Part shown: one piece after another, positions 9,108-17,971 of the stretch | How the letters are laid out: each line of letters begins with the position of its first letter | Numbering within the stretch: the stretch's first letter is position 1 | Source: Armatimonadota bacterium | Lineage (GTDB): Bacteria; Armatimonadota; DTGP01; JAKQQT01 | DNA: 64,000 nt | Direction: 5' to 3' | Assembly: GCA_036504095.1 (NCBI GenBank) | Contig: DASXVS010000024.1 | Span: 1 to 64,000 of the forward strand | The notes under the pieces: model-generated | Told to the model about the DNA's origin: nothing | The model's database searches: none | The model's input: only the letters and a program-made list of their open reading frames with translations | Position numbers and translations under genes: made by a program

Positions 9108-11678
9108 ATGCGACGACAATCCTGGCTGCTCCGGCTCATAGCCATCGCGGCAACTGCGCTCTTCGCACCCGGTGTACGGTGCGCACCGTTCACCGAGAGC
9201 CCCGCCGCGGACGAAGTGTTCTACCAATTCATGCCCATCGCGTGGCGCAACTCGGGTCCAAATGGCGGCCCGGCGAACGCACGCTTCGGCGATTTCAACG
9301 GCATGACGGCTTCGCTGGACTACCTGCAGGGCCTTGGCGTAACCTCCGTCTGGATGAACCCGATCTTCCCATCCCCCGCGTACCACGGGTATCAGTACGG
9401 ACCCGCCGACCGGGTGAATCCATGGTTCGGAACCGAAGCCGAGTTCCTGAATTTCGTCGCGCAAGCGAAACTGCACGGCATCAAGGTCTACATAGATCTC
9501 GTCTGCTACGGCATTTCCACAAACTCCACGTTTTACCAAAGCGCGTACAACAACCCGTCAAGCCCGTACGATGCGTGGCTGGCGTTCACCAACGCCCAGA
9601 ACACTCAATTCACGGGATACAGCTACACAACGTGGAACGGCAGCACCGTCGGATTCATCGACTGGGACCTGCGCAACGCGGGCGCGAGGCAACAGGTCAT
9701 CGATTGGTGCAAGAAATGGCTGGACCCGCACGGCGACGGCACGCTGCGCGACGGCATCGCGGGCTACCGCCTCGACCATGTGCTTGTGAACGGCGACCAG
9801 CAGCCTGCCGGGCTTGGCTACACGATGGCCGGCTTCTGGACGCCGTGGAAGGCGGCGCTGAAGACGGTCAACCCCGATGTGTTCACCTTTGTCGAGCAGG
9901 CGGATTGGGGATCGTTCGGAAACGAGTTCCTGAGCGTTCACGATGCAGCTTTCACAATGCCGTTCATGTTCGCCGCTCGCGACGCTGTGATGCACGAGAA
10001 CGCCACCGAATTGTACCCCAGCATGGCGAGCACGCTATCGGCGCTGAAAGGCGCGGGACAGGGAACCCTGCTCGGGATCATAAACAATCACGACGTCGAC
10101 CGGCTGGCCTCCGCGCTGTATATGACCGGCCCGGAGAATGCCGATCGCACCAAGGCGGCCGCGGCGGTGCTGATGCTCCAGCCGTTCCCGCCCGTCATCT
10201 ACATGGGTGACGAACTGGGAATGACCGGCGTGAAGGGCAACTACGGCAGCGACGCGAACGACATCCCGGTCCGCGAGCCGTTCAAATGGACGGCGGTGAA
10301 CGCCGGCGCCCCCATGAGCAACTATTTCGTGCTCAACTCGGGAGCGTACAACAACCGGTACGAACGCGATCACGATGGCAAATCCGTCGAGGAGCAGCAG
10401 GGCGTCGCCGGATCGCTGCTGGAGACGTATCGCAGCCTTATCGCCCTGCGCAAGAACACGCCGGCGCTGCGACGCGGCGGCTATACGGCCGTGAGCAACA
10501 GTGATTCGCATATCTGGTCGTTCGTGCGGCGCTACGCCCCGGCGGCCGGCGATCCGCAAACGCTGCTCGTGGCGATCAACCTCGGTGGACCCCAATGGAA
10601 CGGCGCCGTGGATATGTCTGGGTTCACGCTCCCAACCGGCGGGACCGGCGTCAAGGATGTGGTTACGGGAGCGGCGCTGGCGGCGATGACCGGCACAAAC
10701 AAGGGCGCTTATCCGGTCTCGGTCGGGCCATACGGCTATCGCGTGATGGAACTGAACGCAACACCGCCGGTGGTGCCGCCCGCGGTTGTGGATGGCATCG
10801 ATATCCCGGCGTCCGTCTCTGCGGCGGCGGTCACGGTAACGCAGGATACCCCGACCAACTTCGGCGACAACGTTTCCGAACTCGACCAGTTGTTCGCCAA
10901 GGGTCAGTCCGACGGACTGCTTGTGGGAATAACCGGGAACCTCGCGACCGACGGCACCGCCCTGGCCGTGTTTGTGGACACAGGGTCGGGAGGGCAGAAT
11001 ATTCTGGACACTTCGACGCTGGCGCCGCCGCCGGGCGGATTGCAGGCGCTGACCGCGCTCAAGATGGACGCCGGATTCTCGCCCTCGCAGTTGTTCTTCG
11101 CGAACACGAACGGCGGAACGCTTTACCTGGACCAGGTGGCACTTCCGGCATCGGGCTCCGGTATCAAGACCTACCGCGGAAACAACGTGGTGAACGGCCA
11201 CTCGGGCACGCTGAGCGGTGGCAGCAACGCGGATGGAATTCAGGCCGCTTTCGACAACACGAATACCAACGGGGTCACGGGAACCATTGCATCATCCGCC
11301 GCAACGGCAACCACGGGCTTCGAGATATTCGTCCCGTGGAGCGCTCTCGGAGTATCATCCCCGATGGGAAAGACGATGCGCATCGCCTCGTGCATCCTGG
11401 GGTCCGACGGGACCGTCAGCAATCAGTGGCTGCCCGGTATCGAAGGCGGCACGGCAAACCTCGGGATTGCGCCGGACCTTACCGGGGTGCCGGGCATGCA
11501 GTTTGCCAGGTTTACCGTCGGGGCTCCGTATGTCGCAGCGGATGCGGTTCACGCGCTTCAGGTTGCCGGAGGCCTGGCGTCCGCGACGGCGGAGGACGCG
11601 CGTCTGGATCTCAACGGCGGCCCGGGCATTGACCTCGTTGACGCCGCCATGGTTATGCGAAAGGCGTTGGGGCTGTAA
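9108..11678 (+). CDS. Secreted GH13 alpha-amylase with carbohydrate-binding-like domain and dockerin-like tail
   Basis: An 856-residue exported enzyme. Residues 1-25 are a signal peptide (SWLLRLIAIAATALFAPG). Residues 30-560 form a GH13 barrel with GYRLDHVL (nucleophile Asp), FTFVEQADW (acid/base Glu) and INNHDVDRL (transition-state Asp). Region I reads VYIDLVCYGIS where most amylases have DxVxNH, so the usual Asn-His pair is missing. Residues 565-800 resemble a CBM9/DOMON-like sandwich. The last 50 residues (HALQVAGGL, then VMRKALGL) look like a degenerate dockerin. An ATG at 9093 is an alternative start; 9108 gives the better signal peptide. The galactanase gene follows after four bases. 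Confidence 0.8.
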   Translation: MRRQSWLLRLIAIAATALFAPGVRCAPFTESPAADEVFYQFMPIAWRNSGPNGGPANARFGDFNGMTASLDYLQGLGVTSVWMNPIFPSPAYHGYQYGPADRVNPWFGTEAEFLNFVAQAKLHGIKVYIDLVCYGISTNSTFYQSAYNNPSSPYDAWLAFTNAQNTQFTGYSYTTWNGSTVGFIDWDLRNAGARQQVIDWCKKWLDPHGDGTLRDGIAGYRLDHVLVNGDQQPAGLGYTMAGFWTPWKAALKTVNPDVFTFVEQADWGSFGNEFLSVHDAAFTMPFMFAARDAVMHENATELYPSMASTLSALKGAGQGTLLGIINNHDVDRLASALYMTGPENADRTKAAAAVLMLQPFPPVIYMGDELGMTGVKGNYGSDANDIPVREPFKWTAVNAGAPMSNYFVLNSGAYNNRYERDHDGKSVEEQQGVAGSLLETYRSLIALRKNTPALRRGGYTAVSNSDSHIWSFVRRYAPAAGDPQTLLVAINLGGPQWNGAVDMSGFTLPTGGTGVKDVVTGAALAAMTGTNKGAYPVSVGPYGYRVMELNATPPVVPPAVVDGIDIPASVSAAAVTVTQDTPTNFGDNVSELDQLFAKGQSDGLLVGITGNLATDGTALAVFVDTGSGGQNILDTSTLAPPPGGLQALTALKMDAGFSPSQLFFANTNGGTLYLDQVALPASGSGIKTYRGNNVVNGHSGTLSGGSNADGIQAAFDNTNTNGVTGTIASSAATATTGFEIFVPWSALGVSSPMGKTMRIASCILGSDGTVSNQWLPGIEGGTANLGIAPDLTGVPGMQFARFTVGAPYVAADAVHALQVAGGLASATAEDARLDLNGGPGIDLVDAAMVMRKALGL

Positions 11679-11682
11679 AGAA

Positions 11683-12897
11683 ATGAGCGAACTCCCGAAA
11701 CTGATCCTCGCGGTCTGCCTCATAGCGCTTTGCATCCAGGCTCGGGGCGCGGATTGCCCATTTCCGTTCGTCAGGGGCGTCGATGCCTCGTTCCTCCGGC
11801 AGATTGAGGACCACGGGGGCGCCTACTACGACGGCGGGCTCAAGAGGGATGCCCTGGCGATCTTCCGCAACCACGGCGTGAACCTGCTGAGACTGAGGGT
11901 GTGGAACAACCCTGCCGACGGTTACAGCGGTAAAGCCGATGTGCTGGGTCTCGCCAGCCGGGGCCACGCGCTGGGGATGCGCCTCCTGATCGATTTCCAT
12001 TATTCGGACACATGGGCGGATCCGGCGCACCAGACGAAGCCGGCGGCGTGGGCCACCCTGTCCGACGATGCATTGCGCACTGCTGTGCACGACTTTACGA
12101 AGGACATCGTATCCAGCCTGGCCGCGCAGGGCACGCCGCCTGATTTCGTGCAAGTGGGCAACGAGATCCGAGCAGGGATGCTCTGGCCAACGGGATATGT
12201 CAGCGGCGGCACCGACCCCAACTGGCCGCGCTTTGCCTCGCTGCTCAAAGCAGGCGTGGCGGGCGTGAAGGACGGTATGCCCGCCGGGCGGTCGACGTCC
12301 ATCGTGCTTCACATCGATTCCGGCGGCAACAATGCCTGGTGCCGCGACTGGTACGACGCGGCTGTCCGGAATGCCGTGCCGTTCGATACGATCGGCCTTT
12401 CCTACTACCCCTGGTGGCACGGAACCCCACAGGCGCTGGCCGCGAATCTCGGAGACCTCGCGCAGCGATACGGCAAGCCGGTCATGGTGGTTGAAGCCGC
12501 CTATCCCTGGACCCTCGCCAACCAGGACGCCACCAATAACATCGTCGGGCTGCCGAGCCAGCTTTCAACCGGATACCCCGCGACGCCCGCGGGGCAAAGG
12601 GCATTCCTCGACGCCGTGTTCAGCATCGTCCGGGCCGTGCCGGGTGGAAAGGGAGCCGGCGTGGTGTATTGGGAGCCCGACTGGATCTCCACCGCTTCAT
12701 TCGGTTCCGCGTGGGAGAACCTGGCCACCTTCGATTTCGGCGGAAACGTCCTGACGTCGATCGATGCGTTCAGCGACCCGGTCGGAGACGTCAAGCAGGC
12801 TCTCCGCGTCGCCGGGGGGCTTTGTCCATCCACGCCGGACTCCGCCGGCAACCTCGTGGAAGCGACCGCCCTCCTGCGCCGCGCACTAGGATTGTGA
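11683..12897 (+). CDS. GH53 arabinogalactan endo-beta-1,4-galactanase with dockerin-like tail
   Basis: A 404-residue exported enzyme with a signal peptide ([16 protein letters not shown]). [33 protein letters not shown] (acid/base Glu) and MVVEAAYPW (nucleophile Glu) are characteristic of GH53. It cleaves the galactan side chains of pectin. The final 40 residues carry QALRVAGGL and LLRRALGL, the same two-helix pattern as the amylase tail but without a clear calcium loop. It is separated from the amylase stop by only four bases, so they should be one transcript. The likely product galactose ties in with the alpha-galactosidase and mutarotase genes. Confidence 0.88.
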   Translation: MSELPKLILAVCLIALCIQARGADCPFPFVRGVDASFLRQIEDHGGAYYDGGLKRDALAIFRNHGVNLLRLRVWNNPADGYSGKADVLGLASRGHALGMRLLIDFHYSDTWADPAHQTKPAAWATLSDDALRTAVHDFTKDIVSSLAAQGTPPDFVQVGNEIRAGMLWPTGYVSGGTDPNWPRFASLLKAGVAGVKDGMPAGRSTSIVLHIDSGGNNAWCRDWYDAAVRNAVPFDTIGLSYYPWWHGTPQALAANLGDLAQRYGKPVMVVEAAYPWTLANQDATNNIVGLPSQLSTGYPATPAGQRAFLDAVFSIVRAVPGGKGAGVVYWEPDWISTASFGSAWENLATFDFGGNVLTSIDAFSDPVGDVKQALRVAGGLCPSTPDSAGNLVEATALLRRALGL

Positions 12898-13006
12898 AAG
12901 ACGCCATCTGAGGGAGCCCGGCTGCGCGATACCGTGGAATACGTGGAACGCATCCGGCTCACACGCGCGTTTCCATGAAGAGGCGAAGGAGAGGGGATGC
13001 AGGGAT

Positions 13007-13480
13007 ATGACTGAAATCGCGACGTTTGCAGCGGGGTGCTTCTGGGGCGTGGAAGCGGCATTTCGCCGGGTGAAGGGTGTGTTGAACACAACCGTGGGTT
13101 ACCAGGGTGGCAGAGTGCCACACCCGACGTATCAGGACGTGTGCTCGCATACGACCGGACACGCCGAGGTCGTGCGCGTGGAGTTCGACCCGGCGGTCGT
13201 CTCGTATGACGATCTGCTGGAGGTCTTCTGGTCCAATCACGACCCCACGACGTTGAACCGGCAGGGGCCGGACGTTGGTGACCAGTATCGCAGCGCCATC
13301 TTCACGCACTCCGATGAGCAGGAAACTGCGGCGCAGGCTTCGCGCGAAAAACTGGCCGCTGAGGGCAGGTTCGCGCGCCCCATTGTCACAAAGATTGAGC
13401 CCGCGCCCGAATTCTGGCCGGCGGAGGAATACCACCAGCAGTATCTGGAGAAGAAAGGCCTGGCGAGCTGCCATATCTGA
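13007..13480 (+). CDS. msrA: Peptide methionine-S-sulfoxide reductase MsrA
   Basis: A 157-residue cytoplasmic repair enzyme. [14 protein letters not shown] near residue 7 contains the catalytic Cys motif GCFWG, and [14 protein letters not shown] and FWSNHDPTT are conserved family blocks. The C-terminal ASCHI supplies a possible resolving Cys. It reduces methionine-S-sulfoxide using thioredoxin. An AGGAG stands about 15 bases upstream. The partner gene msrB lies 88 bp downstream, separated by a perfect-looking 26-bp hairpin. Confidence 0.95.
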   Translation: MTEIATFAAGCFWGVEAAFRRVKGVLNTTVGYQGGRVPHPTYQDVCSHTTGHAEVVRVEFDPAVVSYDDLLEVFWSNHDPTTLNRQGPDVGDQYRSAIFTHSDEQETAAQASREKLAAEGRFARPIVTKIEPAPEFWPAEEYHQQYLEKKGLASCHI

Positions 13481-13488
13481 CCGTGCAT

Positions 13489-13549
13489 AACCACGAAGGC
13501 ACAAAGACACAAAGGACAACCATCTTTGTGTCTTTGTGCCTTTGTGGTT
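13489..13549. repeat. 26-bp inverted repeat between msrA and msrB
   Basis: Arms 13489-13514 and 13524-13549 pair over 26 bases with one mismatch, around a 9-base loop. The arm consists of short A/G-C repeats (CACGAAGGCACAAAGACACA). It may act as an attenuator between the two genes or be a mobile palindrome of the same kind as other palindromes in this window. Confidence 0.8.
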
Positions 13550-13568
13550 GATTGCCGAGGTTAACAAA

Positions 13569-13979
13569 ATGGACGATGCGATTGTGAAGACGGACAAAGA
13601 GTGGCGGAAGGAACTGACGCCGGAGCAGTACCGTGTGCTCCGCGAAGCGGGTACGGAGCCTGCGTTCACGGGCGAGTTCTGGAACCACCACGCGGACGGC
13701 AGCTACACGTGTGCGGGGTGCGGCGCCGTGCTGTTCACGTCCGCCGAGAAGTTCGACTCCCGTTGCGGCTGGCCCAGCTTTTACGATGCGGTGGACAAGG
13801 CCCGTATCGAGGAGCGCGCCGATCTGAGCCATGGGATGAAACGGATCGAAGTCGTCTGCGCTCGCTGCAAGGGGCATCTGGGGCACGTCTTCCCGGACGG
13901 ACCGGCGCCCACGGGCCTGCGTTATTGCATCAACTCCGCTAGCCTGGGGTTCGCACCGTCGGGCGAACCTGAAGAGTAG
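13569..13979 (+). CDS. msrB: Peptide methionine-R-sulfoxide reductase MsrB
   Basis: A 136-residue enzyme that reduces methionine-R-sulfoxide, complementing MsrA. Two CxxC zinc pairs are visible (TCAGCG and [10 protein letters not shown]), and the catalytic Cys is in [12 protein letters not shown]. The core WPSFYDA and GHVFPDGP blocks are intact. ATG 13569 was preferred over an upstream start at 13536 because the upstream codons lie within the hairpin repeat. Same strand and spacing as msrA suggest joint expression, perhaps modulated by the hairpin. Confidence 0.95.
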   Translation: MDDAIVKTDKEWRKELTPEQYRVLREAGTEPAFTGEFWNHHADGSYTCAGCGAVLFTSAEKFDSRCGWPSFYDAVDKARIEERADLSHGMKRIEVVCARCKGHLGHVFPDGPAPTGLRYCINSASLGFAPSGEPEE

Positions 13980-14143
13980 AGAACTCCTAAGGCTTCTGCC
14001 AGGGTCCGCGCGGAAGACGGAGACGACGCCAAAGTCCCAACCGTGTTGTCGTTCTGCCAGGACGAAGGCACGGGAAGGGCAGTGCCGTTAACGTCTGGTC
14101 CGCCGAGGAAACGGGCGGACGTACACGAGGCGCCGACCCCGCG

Positions 14144-17100
14144 CTATTGGTCCTTTCCCAGCGCAATTCGCAGCACGCGCACCGCGTCCAGCACATCCAG
14201 GCGCCCGTCACCACTGAGATCGCCCACCACCATCACGCGGTCCGGCGCCAGTGGAGCCATCAGGCCTCCGGCTATTTGCAGCGCCTGTCGCGCATCGGCG
14301 AGGTTGACCGTTCCATCCAGATTCACGTCCCCGCGCCGTCCGATGAAGACGGTCGCTTCGTTGGAAACGGCGCCGTATGCCGTTCGAATGTGATATGTGA
14401 ACACATCCGCACCGTTGTATCCGGCGTTTGGAGTGTAGGTGAACGCGCCGCTCGGTGAGAGAACCACCGTCCCGTTCAGAGCCTGGTAGACGAGTTCTGC
14501 GGAGGCAACATCGGGCCACCCCTGCGGGCCGGAATCGTTCGCGAGGACGCCGGGCGCGGACACTGTCAATGGGGATGAGACGGCTCGCGCATAGCGGTCG
14601 TCCGAGGCTGTCACCGGCGGCACAGCGGTATTCCAGACGACCACCGTCCCTCCAGCCGGCGCATCGGTGAGCACCCTGGCGTTCCAACCATACGCCGCGC
14701 CGGAATCGCCGGGGTTACCGGTTCCACCGGCGTATCCCAAGCCGCTCTGGATCGTCGCGCCCACCGTGCCGGCGCCTCTTGCGTAGAGACCCCAGTACAA
14801 CGGGTCCGTGGGAGCGTATCCGGGGGCTTTGAGCCCGTACGCCACTTTGCCGGGCATCACAGCCGAAGCGTCCCACTGGCTGGTACACCATGCCATCCTC
14901 GGTGGAGTATATCCCGCTCCCAGCGAGACGAACTCCGCGCCCGGATAGTACCCCTGGGCATCGCGGAAGTCGGGCACGGCCGGGCGGCCCGAAAAGGCCT
15001 CGCCGCCGTAGGTGAATGGCACGCTGTCGTTCAAGCTGAACGGCGCATCTCGCATCATGCCATAGCTGGAGAGGTCCGCGGCCTCGTTGGGATACAGCGG
15101 CGCGTAGGCGGACCAGCGATACGGCTGGGGATGGGCGTCCACAACAAGCTCGCGGCCCTTAGGACCAAACCCGGGTGGATCTGTCAGGTGATGGCCGACT
15201 TCGTTGTCGCTGTAGAAATTGTCGTTGTACCAGACCAACAGGCCGGAGTTGACGGGGCTCATGTCCCATCGCGGTTCGGCCAGGCTTCTGTCGTACCCTC
15301 CCGACAGGGTGGCGTTGCGCCATTGCAGATAGAAGTTGTGGCTGAAGCGCTGCCCCCCGTCGTTGACTTCCCACGGAGCGCTGTAGGCCCACGTTGCGGA
15401 GGATGGATCAGGTTGAGAATTCAGCAGCGTGGTGAGGCCGGAGGAGATTTGCACGGAGTCCACAAACGGCCCGGCGCCCGTGGTGCTCCAGTCGGTCATA
15501 TACCAGAATCTCAGGCGAATGCTCTTGCCGGCGAAGGCGCTGAGGTCGAAAGTCTGGTCCGTGTAGGCAGGCCAACCCCCCGACCTCCCGGTGAATCCAC
15601 CGATGCCGGCCGCTGCGAGGTCGTCCGGAAAACCGTAGGCGCCCCCGATCCAGTTGGGGTCGTGGACCGAGGAGGTGTACGGGTTGATGAGGGTCGTCCA
15701 CGTGCTGCCATCCAATGATACCTGTACCCACAGGAAGTCCCACGATTGTTCGATATCCCAGGCCATCCTGGCGGTGAGCGTGGCCCCGGCGGCGGGGACG
15801 GCCACCGGGGCATTCAGAGTCATCATCCCGTTGGCGAGATCCTGCGCCCCGCCCCACCATTCGTATTGAGCTTCGGGCGTGACCGGCAGCGGTGAACGCC
15901 CGTCCGGAAGCGGGATGCGCACGCCGCGGGAAACGCCCGCACCGCCGGGGAAGCCGCTGGCCTGTCCCAACTGGACCTTGTACACGCGATTGGGATCGGA
16001 CGCCACCACCGGATCCAGCCAGCCCCAGTTGTCCAGGTGCCATGGGTCCATCCCGGTTGGCAGGAACCCGAGGGGGTATCCAGTCCAACTGTTGCACATC
16101 ACGGTCCAGAATCCCGCCGACGGGTTGCCGCGGTCATAGGCGTAGAGATCCTCGGCGCCGAGGTTGTGGGCGTACTCGTGGGCCAGCACGGATATGCCGC
16201 AGTTCTCGGGCATCATGATGTAGGGTCCGGCGACGACCTTCGAGGTCGCGTCCGAATAGACGGTGTACTGCGGGTAAACCGCGGACGAGTGGGACCACAT
16301 CCCGCCTTCTCCATACGGGGTGGCGTTCAGGAGCGCGGTGGAATCCTCCTCGCCCACTCCGGCATGGATGATCCAGAGGCGATCTATCACGCCGTCTCCG
16401 TTCTGGTCGTAGGATTTCCAGTCGAATCCGGGATAGGCCTGATTGACGGCGTCGAGGGCATCCGTGACCAGCGACTGGGCGTTGCCCGCTCCCGGGATAG
16501 CGCCGGCCCACGATGTGCGGATTCCACTCCGCGCGCCGGGGCAGGGATCCGCGCCATACCAGTAAACGGAATGCGGCAGCTTCAGCCATCCAACCACGGT
16601 GCCGGTGATGTTGTACTGGCCGCCGGAAAGGTCTTCGTAATAATTGCGCACGCTGAGGCCGGTGAAGTCCTCGTTCATCGCAGACCCGTCGGGGCGCGTG
16701 TACTGAAATTTCACGCCGTTCCCGAAGATGAGGTCGTTGTACCACTGGGGGTTAAAATCCGGGGTCCAGATGTAAGTGGAGTACTGGTTGGGCGCCGGGA
16801 TCTGGTTATGAAGGGGTCCGGAATAGGTGTAGTTGGTGGGCCCCGTGATGTTGTTCACCTGGGCGAGCCTGTTGGAGGCGGCGGCGTTTCCGACATCCGC
16901 GACATTGCCGGTCCATTCGGCTCCGTTGGCTCTCCCGAGCGGGTCCCATGTGGAGACTCCGGGCGTCCAGGTATAGGTATCCGGGTGCGCCGGGTCGAAT
17001 TCCACCAGGATAACGAGGACCTTGTCGGTGCCTGTTTTGGCCAGCATGCGCCCTCGCGCGGCCAATCTTGCAGAGCTCTCCGCGGGAGGAGTGCCGGTGC

Positions 17101-17299
17101 GGGCCAGACTGTCCTGCGCCTCGATAACGGCGCGTCTCTCGCGGGCACGCTCGAAATCGCGGATAGACGGGCGGTCGATGGATTTGGAGAACGCCGGGGT
17201 GGCGGGAACCTGTTCGTTCCCATTGGGAGGCGCCGCGACGGCGGCGATCGAGATGAGTGCGGCCGCCAGTGAGAACGCGGCTTTGCTGGAACTGAACAT
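14144..17299 (-). CDS. Large secreted M6-type metalloprotease with cadherin-like domain and dockerin
   Basis: A 1051-residue exported protein. A signal peptide (FSLAAALISIAAVA) starts it. The catalytic domain holds VLAHEYAHNLGAEDLY near residue 385, an HExxH zinc motif of the immune-inhibitor-A (M6) type. A concanavalin-like sandwich follows (residues 500-640). Near residue 900 there is an Ig/cadherin-like module (GVLANDSGPQG, AFTYTPNAGYNGADVFTY). The end is a canonical type I dockerin with two calcium loops: GDVNLDGTVNLADARQALQIA and GDLSGDGRLDVLDAVRVLRIA share the usual pattern. ATG 17299 is preceded by GGGAGG. An extended -10 lies about 65 bases upstream. It may degrade proteins at the cell surface within a cohesin-bound assembly. 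Confidence 0.85.
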   Translation of the reverse strand: MFSSSKAAFSLAAALISIAAVAAPPNGNEQVPATPAFSKSIDRPSIRDFERARERRAVIEAQDSLARTGTPPAESSARLAARGRMLAKTGTDKVLVILVEFDPAHPDTYTWTPGVSTWDPLGRANGAEWTGNVADVGNAAASNRLAQVNNITGPTNYTYSGPLHNQIPAPNQYSTYIWTPDFNPQWYNDLIFGNGVKFQYTRPDGSAMNEDFTGLSVRNYYEDLSGGQYNITGTVVGWLKLPHSVYWYGADPCPGARSGIRTSWAGAIPGAGNAQSLVTDALDAVNQAYPGFDWKSYDQNGDGVIDRLWIIHAGVGEEDSTALLNATPYGEGGMWSHSSAVYPQYTVYSDATSKVVAGPYIMMPENCGISVLAHEYAHNLGAEDLYAYDRGNPSAGFWTVMCNSWTGYPLGFLPTGMDPWHLDNWGWLDPVVASDPNRVYKVQLGQASGFPGGAGVSRGVRIPLPDGRSPLPVTPEAQYEWWGGAQDLANGMMTLNAPVAVPAAGATLTARMAWDIEQSWDFLWVQVSLDGSTWTTLINPYTSSVHDPNWIGGAYGFPDDLAAAGIGGFTGRSGGWPAYTDQTFDLSAFAGKSIRLRFWYMTDWSTTGAGPFVDSVQISSGLTTLLNSQPDPSSATWAYSAPWEVNDGGQRFSHNFYLQWRNATLSGGYDRSLAEPRWDMSPVNSGLLVWYNDNFYSDNEVGHHLTDPPGFGPKGRELVVDAHPQPYRWSAYAPLYPNEAADLSSYGMMRDAPFSLNDSVPFTYGGEAFSGRPAVPDFRDAQGYYPGAEFVSLGAGYTPPRMAWCTSQWDASAVMPGKVAYGLKAPGYAPTDPLYWGLYARGAGTVGATIQSGLGYAGGTGNPGDSGAAYGWNARVLTDAPAGGTVVVWNTAVPPVTASDDRYARAVSSPLTVSAPGVLANDSGPQGWPDVASAELVYQALNGTVVLSPSGAFTYTPNAGYNGADVFTYHIRTAYGAVSNEATVFIGRRGDVNLDGTVNLADARQALQIAGGLMAPLAPDRVMVVGDLSGDGRLDVLDAVRVLRIALGKDQ

Positions 17300-17363
17300 G
17301 GAAAGCCTCCCGCGCCGTTGCCCGGCGCAATGCGCTGATGCGCACAGACCGTTGCTATCCATA

Positions 17364-17369
17364 ATTGTA
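17364..17369 (-). promoter_or_regulatory. Extended -10 promoter for metalloprotease gene
   Basis: On the minus strand the sequence reads TGTTACAAT, an extended -10 element, about 65 bases upstream of the protease start codon. No -35 is evident. Confidence 0.4.
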
Positions 17370-17432
17370 ACATGTTCGTCAGGGTTCGGCGATACGAGCG
17401 CTCCCTGCGAGTGGATTGGGGGAGGCATGCCC

Positions 17433-17480
17433 GACCGACTGAAGTCGGTCGCTGCGCTGGGGAATGTCGGCTGAAGCCGA
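17433..17480. repeat. Pair of short palindromes of the CGACTGAAGTCG type
   Basis: GACCGACTGAAGTCGGTC (17433-17450) and TCGGCTGAAGCCGA (17467-17480) are two hairpins with a GAA centre. The second, with its flank ATGTCGGCTGAAGCCGA, also occurs at 42934-42951, so this is a dispersed repeat family. Confidence 0.7.
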
Positions 17481-17556
17481 TTCGCGAGACCGGAATCGGC
17501 TTTGTCCGGTTTCGCTACCGTACGCACCTAGCGGTGATCAGTCCCAACCGGAAGCG

Positions 17557-17760
17557 CTATGCCTGTCCCGCCAGGCGTACAGCTTCGGCGATGGCGTCAC
17601 GGCTTATTGCCCCGCGCCATTCCTCCTCGATGGTTTCCCATGCCATGCCGGCCGCCAACTGGTCCAGAACCTGCGAAACCATAATCCTCGTACCCCGGAA
17701 AGTGGGTTTTCCGTGGCAGACGTCCGGGTCCGACACGATGAATCGACCGACTACACTCAT
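17557..17760 (-). CDS. DUF433-family protein, orphan antitoxin-like
   Basis: A 67-residue small protein with DUF433 hallmarks: VSDPDVCHGKPTFRGTRI followed by a helix-turn-helix-like segment (VLDQLAAGMAWETI). DUF433 proteins are usually paired with a DUF5615 toxin-like protein, as at 50435-50988 in this window. No such partner follows here; downstream DNA to 17300 is short-palindrome DNA. ATG 17760 is preceded by GAGGTGAT, and TATAAT on the minus strand at 17778-17783 is a promoter candidate. It could be a relic or a solitary regulator. It lies just outside the dprA-tail array. Confidence 0.7.
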   Translation of the reverse strand: MSVVGRFIVSDPDVCHGKPTFRGTRIMVSQVLDQLAAGMAWETIEEEWRGAISRDAIAEAVRLAGQA

Positions 17761-17777
17761 CAAATCACCTCAACCGT

Positions 17778-17783
17778 ATTATA
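17778..17783 (-). promoter_or_regulatory. -10 element (TATAAT) for the orphan DUF433 gene
   Basis: A perfect TATAAT on the minus strand lies 17 bases before the ATG at 17760. A GAGGTGAT ribosome-binding site lies between. Confidence 0.4.
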
Positions 17784-17830
17784 CCGTCCCGCGGCGAATC
17801 CTGCCCGTGTCAGCAGTGCGATGACGCCCC

Positions 17831-17942
17831 TCACCCGTACCCTGCCCGAACATACGCGTTGCCGGGAAGGCGTTTCACCAGTATTTTGATCTCCAGCCAA
17901 TCAGGGCGCTGGACGCGCGCGGAGCGGGGCAGGCCGTTCTGG
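17831..17942 (-). pseudogene. dprA 3' tail, copy 3 (most distal)
   Basis: Read on the minus strand this fragment encodes LEIKILVKRLPGNAYVRAGYG and a stop, the exact C-terminal end of the DprA protein encoded at 20802-21899. Over the last 66 bases it differs from the native tail at seven positions, six of them synonymous. Further upstream the match weakens and needs a one-base gap. There is no start codon. It shares the bases GCCGGGAAGGCGTTTCACC with copy 2 against the native gene, so it was not copied from the local dprA. Confidence 0.85.
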
Positions 17943-17971
17943 ATGGGTGCGCCCCGATTGTACAAGATGGC

